Source: Antarcticimicrobium sp. | GTDB lineage: Bacteria > Pseudomonadota > Alphaproteobacteria > Rhodobacterales > Rhodobacteraceae | Direction: 5' to 3' | Length of the DNA: 64,000 bases | Assembly: GCF_029212575.1 (NCBI RefSeq) | Contig: NZ_JARGPK010000055.1 | Coordinates: 62,001-126,000 of the forward strand | Translations under genes and position numbers: made by a program | Shown here: in pieces, positions 55,110 to 64,000 of the stretch | Layout: each line of letters opens with the position of its first letter | Position numbering within the stretch: the stretch's first letter is position 1 | The notes under the pieces: generated by a model | Seen by the model: the letters and a program-made list of their open reading frames with translations, nothing else | What the model was told of the DNA's origin: nothing | Databases searched by the model: none

Positions 55110-56632
55110 CCCGTCCCAACATCCTGCTGATCTCGGCCGACCAGCAACGCGCGGATTGCTTTGGTTTCGAGGGTCGCAAGATCAAGACCCCGCACCTGGA
55201 CCATCTGGCCCAGGAGGGCACCCATTTCGGCGCCTGCATCACGCCCTGCGTGGTCTGCCAGCCGGCCCGCGCCTCGATCCTGACCGGGCAGCTCTGCCGC
55301 ACCCACGGTGTGCATGACAACGGCATCGACCTGGAGCCGGAGGTGGGCGAAAAGGGATTCGCTGGCGCGATGTCCGCCGCCGGCTACGAGACCGCGTTCT
55401 TCGGCAAGGCGCATTTCTCGACCTACCACACCTTTGCGCCCACCGGCTCGCCGGAGTGCCTGCGCTCCTCTGCCAGCTACCCGGAGACATGGAACGGCCC
55501 CTACATGGGATTCGGCCATGTCGAGCTGATGCTGGTCGGGCACAACTGGTTCCTGCCAGAGAAACCGCCCGCCGGGCAGCATTATGAACGCTGGTTCTAC
55601 GCCGACGGCAGGGGCGACGAGAAGAACGCGCTGTACCGCGAGAACGCGGGCGACACCAAGGGCGCGGCACAGACCTGGCATTCGAAACTGCCCGTGGCCT
55701 GGCACAACAGCACCTGGACCGCCGACCGCACCATCGACTGGCTCAAGTACGGGCGCGAGGACGACAAGCCGTTCTGCACCTGGGTCAGCTTTCCCGATCC
55801 GCACCACCCGTTCGACGCGCCGGAGCCCTGGTCGCGGCTGCACGACCCGGAGGAGGTGGACCTGCCGCCCAACCGAACGCGCAGTTTCGAGGGCAAGCCC
55901 TGGTGGCACGAGGCGGTTCTGACCGCCGAACCGGCGGGCCCCAAGGAGAACGCCGAGACCCGCAAGCAATACAGCCGCATCGCCGAGCAGGGCGACGACC
56001 AGTTGCGCGAGATCATCGCCAACACCTACGGCCAGATCGCGCTGATCGACCACAACGTCGGGCGCATCCTGATCGCGCTGGAGGAGGCCGGTCTGGCCGA
56101 GAACACCATCGTGATTTACATCTCGGACCACGGCGACTGGCTCGGCGATCACGGGCTGATCCTCAAGGGGCCGATGCATTACGAGGGGCTGCTGCGGGTG
56201 CCGATGATCGTCAAGGGGCCGGGGGTGCCGGCGGGCAAGCGGGTGGAAGAGCCGGTCTCGACGCTCGATCTCGGCCCGACCTTCTACGACTACGGTGCGG
56301 CCGATCCATTGCTGCCACAGCATGGCCAATCGCTGCGCCCGCTGATCGAGGGGGAGGCGACCCGCGACTTTGCGATGAACGAATGGGATCTGCTGCCGAC
56401 GCGGGCGGGCGTGGCGCTCAGCCTGCGGACGGTGCGCACGCGCCGGCACAAGCTGACGGTCGACCTGATCTCCGGCGCGGGCGAACTGTATGATTTGCAG
56501 GCCGATCCCGACGAGATGGAGAACCTGTTCGAAGCGCCGGCGGCGGCATCGGTCAAATCCGATCTGATGGCGATGCTTGAGCGCCGCCCGGAGGACATCC
56601 GCCCGCAGCAGGTACAGGTCGGCATGGCCTGA
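55106..56632 (+). CDS. cytoplasmic sulfatase B (Cys-type, FGly)
   Basis: 508 residues. Active-site C51-Q-P-A-R (CVVCQPARASILTG), metal-binding ISADQQRAD and YISDHGDWLGDHG. No signal peptide. Translationally coupled to tctA, so its substrate is probably the imported compound. It abuts betA convergently, which makes choline-O-sulfate a candidate, but the sequence does not look like a typical BetC and I cannot see the choline-sulfatase C-terminal domain. An aryl or alkyl sulfate is equally possible. Distinct from sulfatase A by N- and C-terminal sequence. Confidence 0.88.
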   Translation: MTRPNILLISADQQRADCFGFEGRKIKTPHLDHLAQEGTHFGACITPCVVCQPARASILTGQLCRTHGVHDNGIDLEPEVGEKGFAGAMSAAGYETAFFGKAHFSTYHTFAPTGSPECLRSSASYPETWNGPYMGFGHVELMLVGHNWFLPEKPPAGQHYERWFYADGRGDEKNALYRENAGDTKGAAQTWHSKLPVAWHNSTWTADRTIDWLKYGREDDKPFCTWVSFPDPHHPFDAPEPWSRLHDPEEVDLPPNRTRSFEGKPWWHEAVLTAEPAGPKENAETRKQYSRIAEQGDDQLREIIANTYGQIALIDHNVGRILIALEEAGLAENTIVIYISDHGDWLGDHGLILKGPMHYEGLLRVPMIVKGPGVPAGKRVEEPVSTLDLGPTFYDYGAADPLLPQHGQSLRPLIEGEATRDFAMNEWDLLPTRAGVALSLRTVRTRRHKLTVDLISGAGELYDLQADPDEMENLFEAPAAASVKSDLMAMLERRPEDIRPQQVQVGMA

Positions 56633-56648
56633 GCCCGCAGGGGGCGGC

Positions 56649-58307
56649 CTATCGCTGGGCCGTCTCCCAGTCGGGGTGAATCCACGGCTGCTCGTTGGCG
56701 GGCGCCAGTGGTGCCCGGCCAAGGATGTGATCGGCGGCCTTTTCGCCGACCAGGATCGACGGGCCGTTGAGGTTGCCGTTGGTGATCTGCGGAAAGACCG
56801 AACTGTCGGCCAGCCGCAGCCCCTCGACCCCGATCACCCGGCACTGGGGATCGACCACCGCCATCGGGTCGTTGGCGCGGCCCATGCGCGCGGTGCCGCA
56901 GGGGTGATAGGCGCTCTCGGCGTGTTCGCGGATGAAACCGTCCAACTCGGCATCGCTCTGCACCGCGTCGCCCGGCTGGATCTCGTGCCCGGCAAAGGGT
57001 TTGAACGCCTCCTGCGCAAAGATCTCGCGCGTGAGCCGGATGCAGGCGCGGAAATCGCGCCAGTCGTCGGCGTGGCTCATGTAGTTGAAGGCGATCTTCG
57101 GCGCATCGTCCGGGTCGGACGAGGCCAGCGTCACCGCGCCCCGGCTTTTCGACCGCATCGGCCCGACATGGGCCTGGAACCCATGCCCCTCAGCCGCCGC
57201 CTTGCCGTCATAACGGACGGCAATGGGCAGAAAATGGAATTGGATGTCGGGGTAGCGGATCCCGGCGCGCGAGCGGATGAAGCCCGCGCTTTCGAACTGG
57301 TTCGAGGCGCCCGGGCCGGTCTTGGTGAACAGCCAGCGCGCCCCGACCCAGGCCTTGCCGAAGAGGTTCCAGTATTTGAACAGGCTGACCGGCTGGGTCG
57401 CGGTCATCTGGATGTAAAGTTCCAGGTGGTCCTGCAGGTTCTGGCCGACGCCGGCGCGGTCAGCGACGAGCGGAATGCCATGTTCGTTCAGATGCGCAGC
57501 GGGGCCGATGCCCGAAAGCATCAGCAGCTTGGGCGAGTTGATCGAGGAAGCGGCGAGGATCACCTCGCGCCGGGCCGCGATCACCTCGGTCTTGCCGCCG
57601 CGCTTCACCTCGACCCCGGTGGCGCGACCGTCCTCGATCACCACGCGCCGGGCAAAGGCGCGGATCAGGTCGCAATTGGGGCGTTTCAGCGCGGGCTTGA
57701 GATAGGCCTCGGCGGCGGACCAGCGGCGGCCCTGCCAGATCGTCGCCTCCATCGGGCCGAAGCCCTCCTGCTTCTCGCCATTGTAATCGTCGGTCAGCTG
57801 ATACCCCGCTTGGTGGCCGGCCTCGACAAAGGCGCGGGTCAGCGGGTTGTCGCGCTTGCCCCGGCTGATATGCAGCGGGCCATCACTCCCGCGCCAGTCC
57901 GGGTCGCCGCCGTGGCCGCCATCATGCCATGTCTCCATCCGGCGGAAATACGGCAGCACGTCGGCATAGGACCAGCCGTCGGCGCCCATGTCGGCCCAGG
58001 TTTCGTAATCGCAGGCGTGCCCGCGCACGTAGACCATGCCGTTGATCGAGGACGAGCCGCCGATCACCTTGCCGCGCGGGGTGGCCAGGCGCCGGCCGGC
58101 CAGGTGCGGCTCCGGCTCGGAGCGGAAGCCCCAGTCGTAAAGCGGCATGTTCATCGGGTAGGACAGCGCGCCGGGCATCCGGATGAAGGGGCCCGCGTCG
58201 CTGCCGCCGTGTTCGATCACCAGCACCGAGGCCCCCGCCTCGGACAGCCGGTAGGCCATGGCGCAGCCCGCCGATCCGGCGCCAACGATGACGAAATCCG
58301 CTTCCAT
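56649..58307 (-). CDS. betA: choline dehydrogenase (GMC oxidoreductase)
   Basis: 552 residues. FAD-binding [18 protein letters not shown] (residues ~8-25), GMC signature [27 protein letters not shown] and the C-terminal [10 protein letters not shown] block with the active-site histidine. Oxidises choline to betaine aldehyde at the membrane. Eleven bases downstream of betB. Convergent with sulfatase B. Confidence 0.94.
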   Translation of the reverse strand: MEADFVIVGAGSAGCAMAYRLSEAGASVLVIEHGGSDAGPFIRMPGALSYPMNMPLYDWGFRSEPEPHLAGRRLATPRGKVIGGSSSINGMVYVRGHACDYETWADMGADGWSYADVLPYFRRMETWHDGGHGGDPDWRGSDGPLHISRGKRDNPLTRAFVEAGHQAGYQLTDDYNGEKQEGFGPMEATIWQGRRWSAAEAYLKPALKRPNCDLIRAFARRVVIEDGRATGVEVKRGGKTEVIAARREVILAASSINSPKLLMLSGIGPAAHLNEHGIPLVADRAGVGQNLQDHLELYIQMTATQPVSLFKYWNLFGKAWVGARWLFTKTGPGASNQFESAGFIRSRAGIRYPDIQFHFLPIAVRYDGKAAAEGHGFQAHVGPMRSKSRGAVTLASSDPDDAPKIAFNYMSHADDWRDFRACIRLTREIFAQEAFKPFAGHEIQPGDAVQSDAELDGFIREHAESAYHPCGTARMGRANDPMAVVDPQCRVIGVEGLRLADSSVFPQITNGNLNGPSILVGEKAADHILGRAPLAPANEQPWIHPDWETAQR

Positions 58308-58318
58308 CGCGCCCTCCT

Positions 58319-59776
58319 TCAGTACGGGGCTACGGTGTCGCCGAGCGCGACATAGACCGATTTGATCTGCGAATAATGCTCGATCGCGGCCCAGCCGTTT
58401 TCCCGGCCCACGCCCGAATTCTTGACCCCGCCGAACGGCATTTCGACCGGGGTGAGGTTGTAGGTGTTGATCCAGGTGGTCCCGGCCTGCAATTGCCCGA
58501 TCACCCGGTGGGCGCGGGTCAGGTCGCGGGTGAAGACGCCGGCGGCCAGCCCGAACTGGGTGGCGTTGGCGCGCGCGATCACCTCGGCCTCGTCGTCGAA
58601 ATCCAGCACCGCCATCACCGGGCCGAAGATTTCCTCGCGCGCGATGGTCATCCCGTCGGTGACATCGGCAAACACCGTGGGTTCGACGAAACAGCCGTTG
58701 CGCTCGGCCCGTGCGCCACCGGCGACGACCCGCGCCCCCTCGTCCTTGCCCAACTGGATATAGGACAGGACCTTGTCCATCTGCGCCGTGCTGACCAGCG
58801 GGCCGAAGTTCACCGCCTCGTCCAGCGGATCGCCCATCACCACGCCCTGCAACCGTTCAGTGAGGCGGGCGAGGAACCGGTCCTTGATGCCCTTCTGCAC
58901 GAAAACGCGGGTGCCGTTGGAACAGATCTGCCCCGAGGAATAGAAATTGCCGAGGATCGCGCCGGAAATGGCGTTTTCCAGATCGGCGTCGTCAAAGGCG
59001 ATCAGCGGGGATTTGCCGCCCAGTTCGATCGTCACGTGCTTCAGCCCTTCGGCGGCCGCGGCATAGACGCGGCGCCCGGTGGGCACCGACCCGGTGAGCG
59101 AAACCTTGGCAACGCGCGGATCGGTGGTCAGCGCCGCGCCGGTCGCGCCCATCCCCTGCACCACGTTGAACAGGCCCGCCGGCGCGCCCGCCTCGGTCAG
59201 GATCTCGGCCAGTTTCAGCGCCGAGAGCGGCGTCGTCTCCGACGGTTTGAACACCATCGCGTTGCCGCAGGCCAGCGCCGGGGCGGCCTTCCAGCAAGCG
59301 ATCTGGATCGGATAGTTCCAGGCGCCGATGCCGACACAGACGCCCAGCGGTTCGCGCACGGTATAGGCGAAATCGCCGCCCAGCGGGATATGCTCGCCGG
59401 TGATCCCCGCCGCGATACCGCCGAAATACTCCAGCGCGTCGGCGCCGCTGGCCGCATCGGCCACCAGCGTTTCCTGCAGCGGCTTGCCGGTGTCGCGGGT
59501 TTCCAGTTCGGACAGGGTGCGGTTGCGCGCGCGCATGATGTCCGCCGCGCGGCGCAGCACCCGGCCCCGTTCGGCCCCGGTCATCTCGGCCCATTCCGCC
59601 TGGGCCCGCGTTGCCGCATCGAGCGCGCGGTCGAGAATCGCGGGCGTCGCCGCGTGCAGCCGCGCGATCACCTCTCCGCTGGCGGGAAAGAGCGAAGCGA
59701 AAGCCTCTCCCGCGGGATCCTCGACATAGGCGCCGTCGATGAAATGGCTGGCGGCAGGTTGGCAAAGCGCGGTCAT
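58319..59776 (-). CDS. betB: betaine aldehyde dehydrogenase
   Basis: 485 residues. Catalytic C285 in [13 protein letters not shown] and general base E251 in [15 protein letters not shown] motif GSVPTGRRV. Oxidises betaine aldehyde to glycine betaine, completing the BetA pathway. First gene of the betB-betA operon, opposite in orientation to choXWV with a BetI-type palindrome between. Confidence 0.95.
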   Translation of the reverse strand: MTALCQPAASHFIDGAYVEDPAGEAFASLFPASGEVIARLHAATPAILDRALDAATRAQAEWAEMTGAERGRVLRRAADIMRARNRTLSELETRDTGKPLQETLVADAASGADALEYFGGIAAGITGEHIPLGGDFAYTVREPLGVCVGIGAWNYPIQIACWKAAPALACGNAMVFKPSETTPLSALKLAEILTEAGAPAGLFNVVQGMGATGAALTTDPRVAKVSLTGSVPTGRRVYAAAAEGLKHVTIELGGKSPLIAFDDADLENAISGAILGNFYSSGQICSNGTRVFVQKGIKDRFLARLTERLQGVVMGDPLDEAVNFGPLVSTAQMDKVLSYIQLGKDEGARVVAGGARAERNGCFVEPTVFADVTDGMTIAREEIFGPVMAVLDFDDEAEVIARANATQFGLAAGVFTRDLTRAHRVIGQLQAGTTWINTYNLTPVEMPFGGVKNSGVGRENGWAAIEHYSQIKSVYVALGDTVAPY

Positions 59777-59849
59777 GGGGCACTCCGGATCATTGGGCGC
59801 GGACAGGGGGCCTGGAATTTCGGTCTTTGAGTCCCTCTAGACCGTACAT

Positions 59850-59867
59850 TGATTGACCAGTCAATCA
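59850..59867. promoter_or_regulatory. BetI-type operator between betB and choX
   Basis: TGATTGAC-CA-GTCAATCA, perfect 8-bp arms, 73 bases before betB and 69 bases before choX. It resembles the known BetI (TetR-family) operator, which releases on choline. No betI gene is in the window. Confidence 0.7.
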
Positions 59868-59936
59868 GCACAGTTGCGGGAATCTCGAAAATGTGGTTCT
59901 TGGGGGCAATCAAACTTGAAACGGGGAGTTTCTCAG

Positions 59937-60863
59937 ATGTTCAGACTGTCGATTTCCGCGCTGGCCCTGGCGGCCATGACGAGCGCGGCCGCCGCCGCGG
60001 ATTGCGATTCGGTCACCTTCTCGGACGTGGGTTGGACCGACATCACTGCCACCACCGCCGCCGCCACCACGGTTCTCGGGGCGCTGGGCTATGACACCGA
60101 CGTCAAGGTTCTGTCAGTGCCGGTGACCTATACCTCACTCGCCAAGGGTGACATCGACGTGTTTCTCGGCAACTGGATGCCGACGATGGAGGGCGATATC
60201 GCCCCCTACCGCGAGGCCGGAACCGTGGACACCGTGCGCGCAAACCTTGAGGGCGCAAAATACACCCTTGCCACCAACAAGGCGGGCGCGGATCTGGGCA
60301 TCACCTCCTTCGGGGCCATCGCCGGTCAGGCCGAGGCGCTGGACAGCACCATCTACGGGATCGAGCCCGGCAACGACGGAAACCGCCTGATCATGGACAT
60401 GATCGCGGATGACGCCTTTGGCCTGAAAGGGTTCGAGGTCAAGGAAAGCTCCGAGCAGGGGATGCTGGCGCAGGTCGCCCGCTCCGACCGCAAGGGCGAT
60501 CCGATCATCTTTCTCGGCTGGGAGCCGCACCCGATGAACGCCAATTTCGAGATGACCTATCTCACCGGCGGCGATGACTGGTTCGGCCCCAACCTCGGCG
60601 GTGCGACGGTCTATACCAATACCTCCGCCGGCTATGTCGAGGCCTGCCCAAACGTGGGCAAGCTGTTGCAGAACCTCGAGTTTTCGCTGGCGATGGAGAA
60701 CGAGATCATGGGCGCGATCCTGAACGACGGCGACAAGCCGGAGATCGCCGCGGCGACCTGGCTGGCGGCGCATCCGGATGTTCTGGCACCCTGGCTGGAC
60801 GGCGTGACCACCAAGGACGGCGGCGACGCAATGGCGGCGGTAAAGGCGATGCTGGGGCTCTGA
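59937..60863 (+). CDS. choX: choline ABC transporter, substrate-binding protein
   Basis: 308 residues, signal peptide MFRLSISALALAAMTSAAAA. Aromatic cage-type contexts SDVGWTDITATT, FLGNWMPTMEGD and FLGWEPHPMNANF match ChoX/ProX quaternary-amine binding proteins. The start was set at the ATG after GGGGAG. Periplasmic choline capture; three hairpins downstream may keep its message more abundant than choW-choV. Confidence 0.93.
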   Translation: MFRLSISALALAAMTSAAAAADCDSVTFSDVGWTDITATTAAATTVLGALGYDTDVKVLSVPVTYTSLAKGDIDVFLGNWMPTMEGDIAPYREAGTVDTVRANLEGAKYTLATNKAGADLGITSFGAIAGQAEALDSTIYGIEPGNDGNRLIMDMIADDAFGLKGFEVKESSEQGMLAQVARSDRKGDPIIFLGWEPHPMNANFEMTYLTGGDDWFGPNLGGATVYTNTSAGYVEACPNVGKLLQNLEFSLAMENEIMGAILNDGDKPEIAAATWLAAHPDVLAPWLDGVTTKDGGDAMAAVKAMLGL

Positions 60864-60885
60864 CAGCCCGGACCCGAACAGGCGA

Positions 60886-60952
60886 CGCGGCCCCAGCCGG
60901 CCGCGCCGCACCCGGGCCGAAAGGCCCGCAAGACGACCGGCGGAACAGCCGG
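60886..60952 (+). promoter_or_regulatory. three consecutive hairpins between choX and choW
   Basis: CGCGGCC-6-GGCCGCG (60886-60905), CGGGCC-GAAA-GGCCCG (60913-60928, a GNRA loop) and CCGGC-6-GCCGG (60937-60952), all perfect stems and none with a U-tract. Probable mRNA-stability/processing element like those after other binding-protein genes. Confidence 0.6.
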
Positions 60953-60984
60953 CGCAGGAAACAAGACGCAACAGGGCGAACGGA

Positions 60985-61815
60985 ATGGACTGGTTGACCG
61001 ACCGCAAGATTCCCGTCGGCGACGCCGCCGAGGGGTTCTTCCTCTGGCTGCAGGATCACGGGGCCTGGTTCTTTGACGGGATGGCCGTGGCGATGGAGGG
61101 GCTGATCGACGGCATCCTCTGGGTGCTGCAAACGCCGCATCCGCTGATGGTGATCGCGGTCTTCGTGGCGATCACATGGGGGCTGCAGCGCAACTGGAAG
61201 ACCTGCCTCTTCGTCGCCCTCGGGTTCCTCTTCATCCTCAATCAGGACTACTGGGAGGAGACCACCGAAAGCCTGACTCTGGTGCTGTCTGCCTGCGTGT
61301 TCTGCATGGCGGTGGGGGTGCCGCTGGGGATTGCCGCGGCGCATCGGCCAAAGCTCTATCGCGGCATGCGTCCGGTGCTCGACCTGATGCAGACGCTGCC
61401 CACCTTCGTCTACCTGATCCCGGCAATCGTGTTCTTTGGCATCGGCATGGTGCCGGGGCTGATCGCCACGGTGATCTTCGTTGTCCCGGCGCCGATCCGG
61501 CTGACGCACCTCGGTGTGTCCTCCACCCCTCAGCCGCTCTTGGAGGCGGCGCAGGCCTTTGGCGCGACGCCGCGCCAGACGCTTTTCAAGGTCGAGCTGC
61601 CCTATGCCCTGCCGCAGATCATGGCCGGGCTGAACCAGACCATCATGCTGTCGCTGTCGATGGTGGTGATCGCGGCGCTGGTGGGCGCCGACGGGCTGGG
61701 CGTGCCGGTGCTGCGGGCGATCAACACGGTGAACATTGCGCTGGGCTTCGAGGGTGGGTTCATCATCGTGGTGCTGGCGATCATGCTGGACCGTATGCTG
61801 CGGATGGAGCGCTAG
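60985..61815 (+). CDS. choW: choline ABC transporter, permease
   Basis: 276 residues, about six membrane helices. The binding-protein-dependent transport motif EAAQAFGATPRQTLFKVELPYALPQIMAGL (EAA loop) is clear. N-terminal MDWLTDRKIPVGDAAEGFFLWLQDHGAWFF resembles ProW/ChoW. CGGAATG start with a modest ribosome site. Followed 3 bases later by choV. Confidence 0.95.
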   Translation: MDWLTDRKIPVGDAAEGFFLWLQDHGAWFFDGMAVAMEGLIDGILWVLQTPHPLMVIAVFVAITWGLQRNWKTCLFVALGFLFILNQDYWEETTESLTLVLSACVFCMAVGVPLGIAAAHRPKLYRGMRPVLDLMQTLPTFVYLIPAIVFFGIGMVPGLIATVIFVVPAPIRLTHLGVSSTPQPLLEAAQAFGATPRQTLFKVELPYALPQIMAGLNQTIMLSLSMVVIAALVGADGLGVPVLRAINTVNIALGFEGGFIIVVLAIMLDRMLRMER

Positions 61816-61818
61816 GCC

Positions 61819-62844
61819 ATGACCACCGCAGTGAAATTCGACCACGTTTCCATCGTCTTCGGCCCCGATCCCGCCGCCGCGCTACCCTTGATGGACGCGA
61901 TGAAGGACCGGGCCGAGATCCAGTCCGCAACCGGCCAGGTGCTGGGGGTCCACGACTGCTCGCTCGAGGTCGAGGAGGGCGAGATCCTGGTGCTGATGGG
62001 GCTGTCGGGCTCGGGCAAGTCCACGCTGCTGCGCGCGGTCAACGCGCTCAATCCGGTGGCGCGCGGCGAGGTGCTGGTCAACGACGGGCAGGCGATGGTC
62101 GACGTGACCCATGCCGATGCCGCCACCCTGCGCCGGATGCGGCAGAACCAGATCGCCATGGTGTTCCAGCAATTCGGTCTGCTGCCCTGGCGCACGGTCA
62201 GTGAAAACGTCGGCCTGGGGCTGGAATTGTCCGGCGTGGCCAAGCCCGAGCGCGCCGAACGGGTCGACCGGCAGCTGGCGCTGGTGGGTCTCTCGGACTG
62301 GGGCGATCGCAAGGTCGGCGAACTGTCCGGCGGCATGCAGCAGCGCGTCGGCCTCGCCCGCGCCTTTGCCACCGAGGCGCCGATCCTGCTGATGGACGAG
62401 CCGTTCTCGGCGCTCGATCCGCTGATCCGCACCCGATTGCAGGATGAGCTTCTGGACCTGCAGAAACAGCTCAGGCGCACCATCATCTTTGTCAGCCACG
62501 ATCTGGATGAGGCGTTCAAGATCGGCAACCGCATCGCCATCATGGAGGGCGGGCGGATCGTGCAATGCGGCACCCCGCAACAGATCTTCTCGAACCCGGC
62601 GAACGATTACGTCGCCGATTTCGTGGCCCATATGAACCCGCTGGGGGTGCTTTGTGCCCGCGACGTGATGCAGCCGCTGAGCGGCATGCCCGAACTGACC
62701 GTTCCGCCGGACACCAATATCCAGGACGTGATGAACCAGGTGATCGAAACCGGCCGGCCCGTCGGGGTGGTCGAGGATGGCGTCCTACTGGGCGAGATTT
62801 CAAAGGACGGCGTGCTGGCAAAACTTCTAGACCCGCGTGGTTGA
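61819..62844 (+). CDS. choV: choline ABC transporter, ATP-binding protein
   Basis: 341 residues. Walker A GLSGSGKST at 61-69, signature LSGGMQQRVGLARA, Walker B PILLMDEPFSALD and switch H in FVSHDLDEAFK. The C-terminal ~70 residues form a shortened regulatory region (VPPDTNIQDVMNQVIETGRPVGVVEDGVLLGEISKDGVLAKLL), CBS-like. Energises ChoXW. Confidence 0.95.
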   Translation: MTTAVKFDHVSIVFGPDPAAALPLMDAMKDRAEIQSATGQVLGVHDCSLEVEEGEILVLMGLSGSGKSTLLRAVNALNPVARGEVLVNDGQAMVDVTHADAATLRRMRQNQIAMVFQQFGLLPWRTVSENVGLGLELSGVAKPERAERVDRQLALVGLSDWGDRKVGELSGGMQQRVGLARAFATEAPILLMDEPFSALDPLIRTRLQDELLDLQKQLRRTIIFVSHDLDEAFKIGNRIAIMEGGRIVQCGTPQQIFSNPANDYVADFVAHMNPLGVLCARDVMQPLSGMPELTVPPDTNIQDVMNQVIETGRPVGVVEDGVLLGEISKDGVLAKLLDPRG

Positions 62845-62863
62845 AGTGCTACGTTGAAACGAA

Positions 62864-62878
62864 CGCGCGAAACGCGCG
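62864..62878 (+). terminator. hairpin after choV
   Basis: CGCGCG-AAA-CGCGCG, perfect 6-bp stem, 19 bases after the choV stop, without a U-tract. Possible weak terminator. The rest of the 165-base gap holds no gene; the likely ribosome-site and promoter of the next gene are not distinct. Confidence 0.35.
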
Positions 62879-63009
62879 ATGTGTGTCATGCCTGTATTTT
62901 GTGCGCAAAGATTGATTTTTACGCAGCCGGAACGGCCGGCAGTCGGGAGAGGGAGAGACAGTGCGCGGCGCCCCTTGTCATTGTTTTTTGAAGATCGGCT
63001 GATCATCCC

Positions 63010-64000
63010 ATGGAGCAAGACGTTAACCAGTTCGACGAGATGTTCAGCGGGCCAGAGGCGCCCCGCACCCCTTACGACGGCTATTTCGATTGGTTCCGCG
63101 GCGAAGACCTCAAGGGGCTGCGCCGGAAATCGACCGAGGCTGAGTCGTTCTTTCGCCGCATCGGGATCACCTTCAATGTCTACGGCCAGGGCGAGGCCGA
63201 CGAACGGCTGATCCCCTTCGACCTCGTGCCGCGGATCATCTCGGCGCGGGAATGGTCGCGGCTGGAGCGCGGCATCGAACAGCGGGTGCGCGCGATCAAC
63301 GCCTTTCTGCATGACATCTATCACCGTCAGGAAATCCTGCGCGCGGGCCGCATCCCGCGCGAGATCATCGCCGGAAACGAGGCGTTTCTGCCGCAGATGA
63401 TCGGTGTGAACCCGCCTGGCGGGGTCTATACCCATATCGTCGGGACCGATCTGGTGCGCACCGGCGAGGACGAGTTCTTCGTGCTCGAGGACAACGCGCG
63501 CACGCCCTCCGGCGTCTCCTACATGCTGGAGAACCGCGAGACGATGCTGCAGATGTTCCCCGAGCTCTTTACCCGGCTCAACGTCCGCCCGGTCAGCTCC
63601 TACCCCAAGCTCCTGCGCCGGTCCCTGTCCGATTGTGCGCCGACCGGATCGCCCAACGACCGCCCGGTGGTCGCGGTGCTGACGCCGGGCATTCACAACT
63701 CGGCCTATTTCGAGCACGCCTTCCTCGCCGACCGGATGGGCGCCGAACTGGTCGAAAGCACCGATCTGCGTATCGACAAGGGCCGCGTCGCCATGCGCAC
63801 CACCCAAGGGTATCAGCCGATCGACGTGCTCTATCGCCGGGTCGATGACGAGTATCTCGATCCGCTGAACTTCAACCCCGACAGCCTGCTGGGCGTGCCC
63901 GGCATCATGGATGTCTACCGGGCCGGCAACATCACCCTGGCCAATGCGCCGGGCACCGGGATCGCAGATGACAAGGCGCTCTATTCCTACATGCCCGACA
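63010..64000 (+). CDS. circularly permuted ATP-grasp protein (3' end outside window)
   Basis: First 330 residues only. MEQDVNQFDEMFSGPEAPRTPYDGYFDW opening, NAFLHDIYHRQEILRAGRIP, PPGGVYTHIVGTDLVRTGEDEFFVLEDNARTPSGVSYMLENR and NAPGTGIADDKALYSYMP identify the circularly permuted ATP-grasp type 2 (former DUF404/407) family. Such genes usually precede an alpha-E domain and a transglutaminase-like gene; these would lie beyond the window. Probably makes an unknown peptide bond. Confidence 0.9.
   Translation, partial: MEQDVNQFDEMFSGPEAPRTPYDGYFDWFRGEDLKGLRRKSTEAESFFRRIGITFNVYGQGEADERLIPFDLVPRIISAREWSRLERGIEQRVRAINAFLHDIYHRQEILRAGRIPREIIAGNEAFLPQMIGVNPPGGVYTHIVGTDLVRTGEDEFFVLEDNARTPSGVSYMLENRETMLQMFPELFTRLNVRPVSSYPKLLRRSLSDCAPTGSPNDRPVVAVLTPGIHNSAYFEHAFLADRMGAELVESTDLRIDKGRVAMRTTQGYQPIDVLYRRVDDEYLDPLNFNPDSLLGVPGIMDVYRAGNITLANAPGTGIADDKALYSYMPD

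Noticed and set aside
55106-56632. Calling sulfatase B choline-sulfatase betC
   Set aside because: Context by betA is suggestive, but the sequence does not show the choline-sulfatase C-terminal signature or the usual N-terminal pattern, so the symbol was withheld.

Overview
The window looks like chromosomal DNA of a marine alphaproteobacterium of the Rhodobacteraceae (Roseobacter group, Ruegeria-like). The basis is high GC, the tilS-ftsH pair, a formate-THF ligase next to folD, a Tad/Flp pilus locus, the ctaC-ctaB-ctaG-ctaE oxidase cluster followed by surf1-thrC-M16 peptidase, and choline/betaine genes. No rRNA, tRNA, CRISPR array, insertion sequence or phage was recognised. Species assignment is inference.

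Region 1 (1-12.5 kb): the end of tilS, ftsH (probable TTG start), a MOSC protein, fhs, a small exported protein, folD, a PaaI-type thioesterase, a membrane-anchored LytTR regulator, then on the minus strand a MarR regulator, a frameshifted NAD-dependent oxidoreductase, a ligase-associated DEXH helicase and the PdeM nuclease. Region 2 (12.7-27.8 kb): a DHA2 drug-efflux permease divergent from the MarR gene, then a Tad pilus locus on the minus strand. In transcription order it has three flp pilin genes (two encode identical proteins), cpaB, cpaC, an ompA-like gene, cpaE, cpaF, tadB, tadC, two TPR lipoproteins, the prepilin peptidase and an AAA ATPase. A lytic transglycosylase gene is divergent from the pilins. 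TadE/F/G are not in the locus.

Region 3 (27.9-38.8 kb): a two-subunit 3-oxoacid CoA-transferase, two RTX (calcium-binding repeat) proteins, one carrying a lysozyme-like N-terminal domain, then topA, a small exported protein, dprA and tldD. Region 4 (38.8-46.5 kb): the aa3 cytochrome c oxidase assembly cluster behind a perfect FNR-type box, then surf1, thrC, an M16 peptidase and a GNAT acetyltransferase.

Region 5 (46.8-64 kb): a metallo-hydrolase, a D-2-hydroxyglutarate dehydrogenase-like flavoprotein, and a divergent organosulfate-type island. One arm is marR, sulfatase A and an RNase Z-like hydrolase. The other arm is tctC-tctB-tctA (a tripartite tricarboxylate-type transporter) and sulfatase B. 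A long inverted repeat covers the -35 boxes of both arms. Both sulfatases lack signal peptides, so the inferred scheme is import of a sulfate ester followed by cytoplasmic hydrolysis. The island abuts betA-betB and, divergent from these, the choline ABC transporter choXWV, with a BetI-type palindrome between betB and choX but no betI gene in view. The window ends inside a circularly permuted ATP-grasp gene. C1 units from betaine demethylation could feed the fhs/folD pair (inference).
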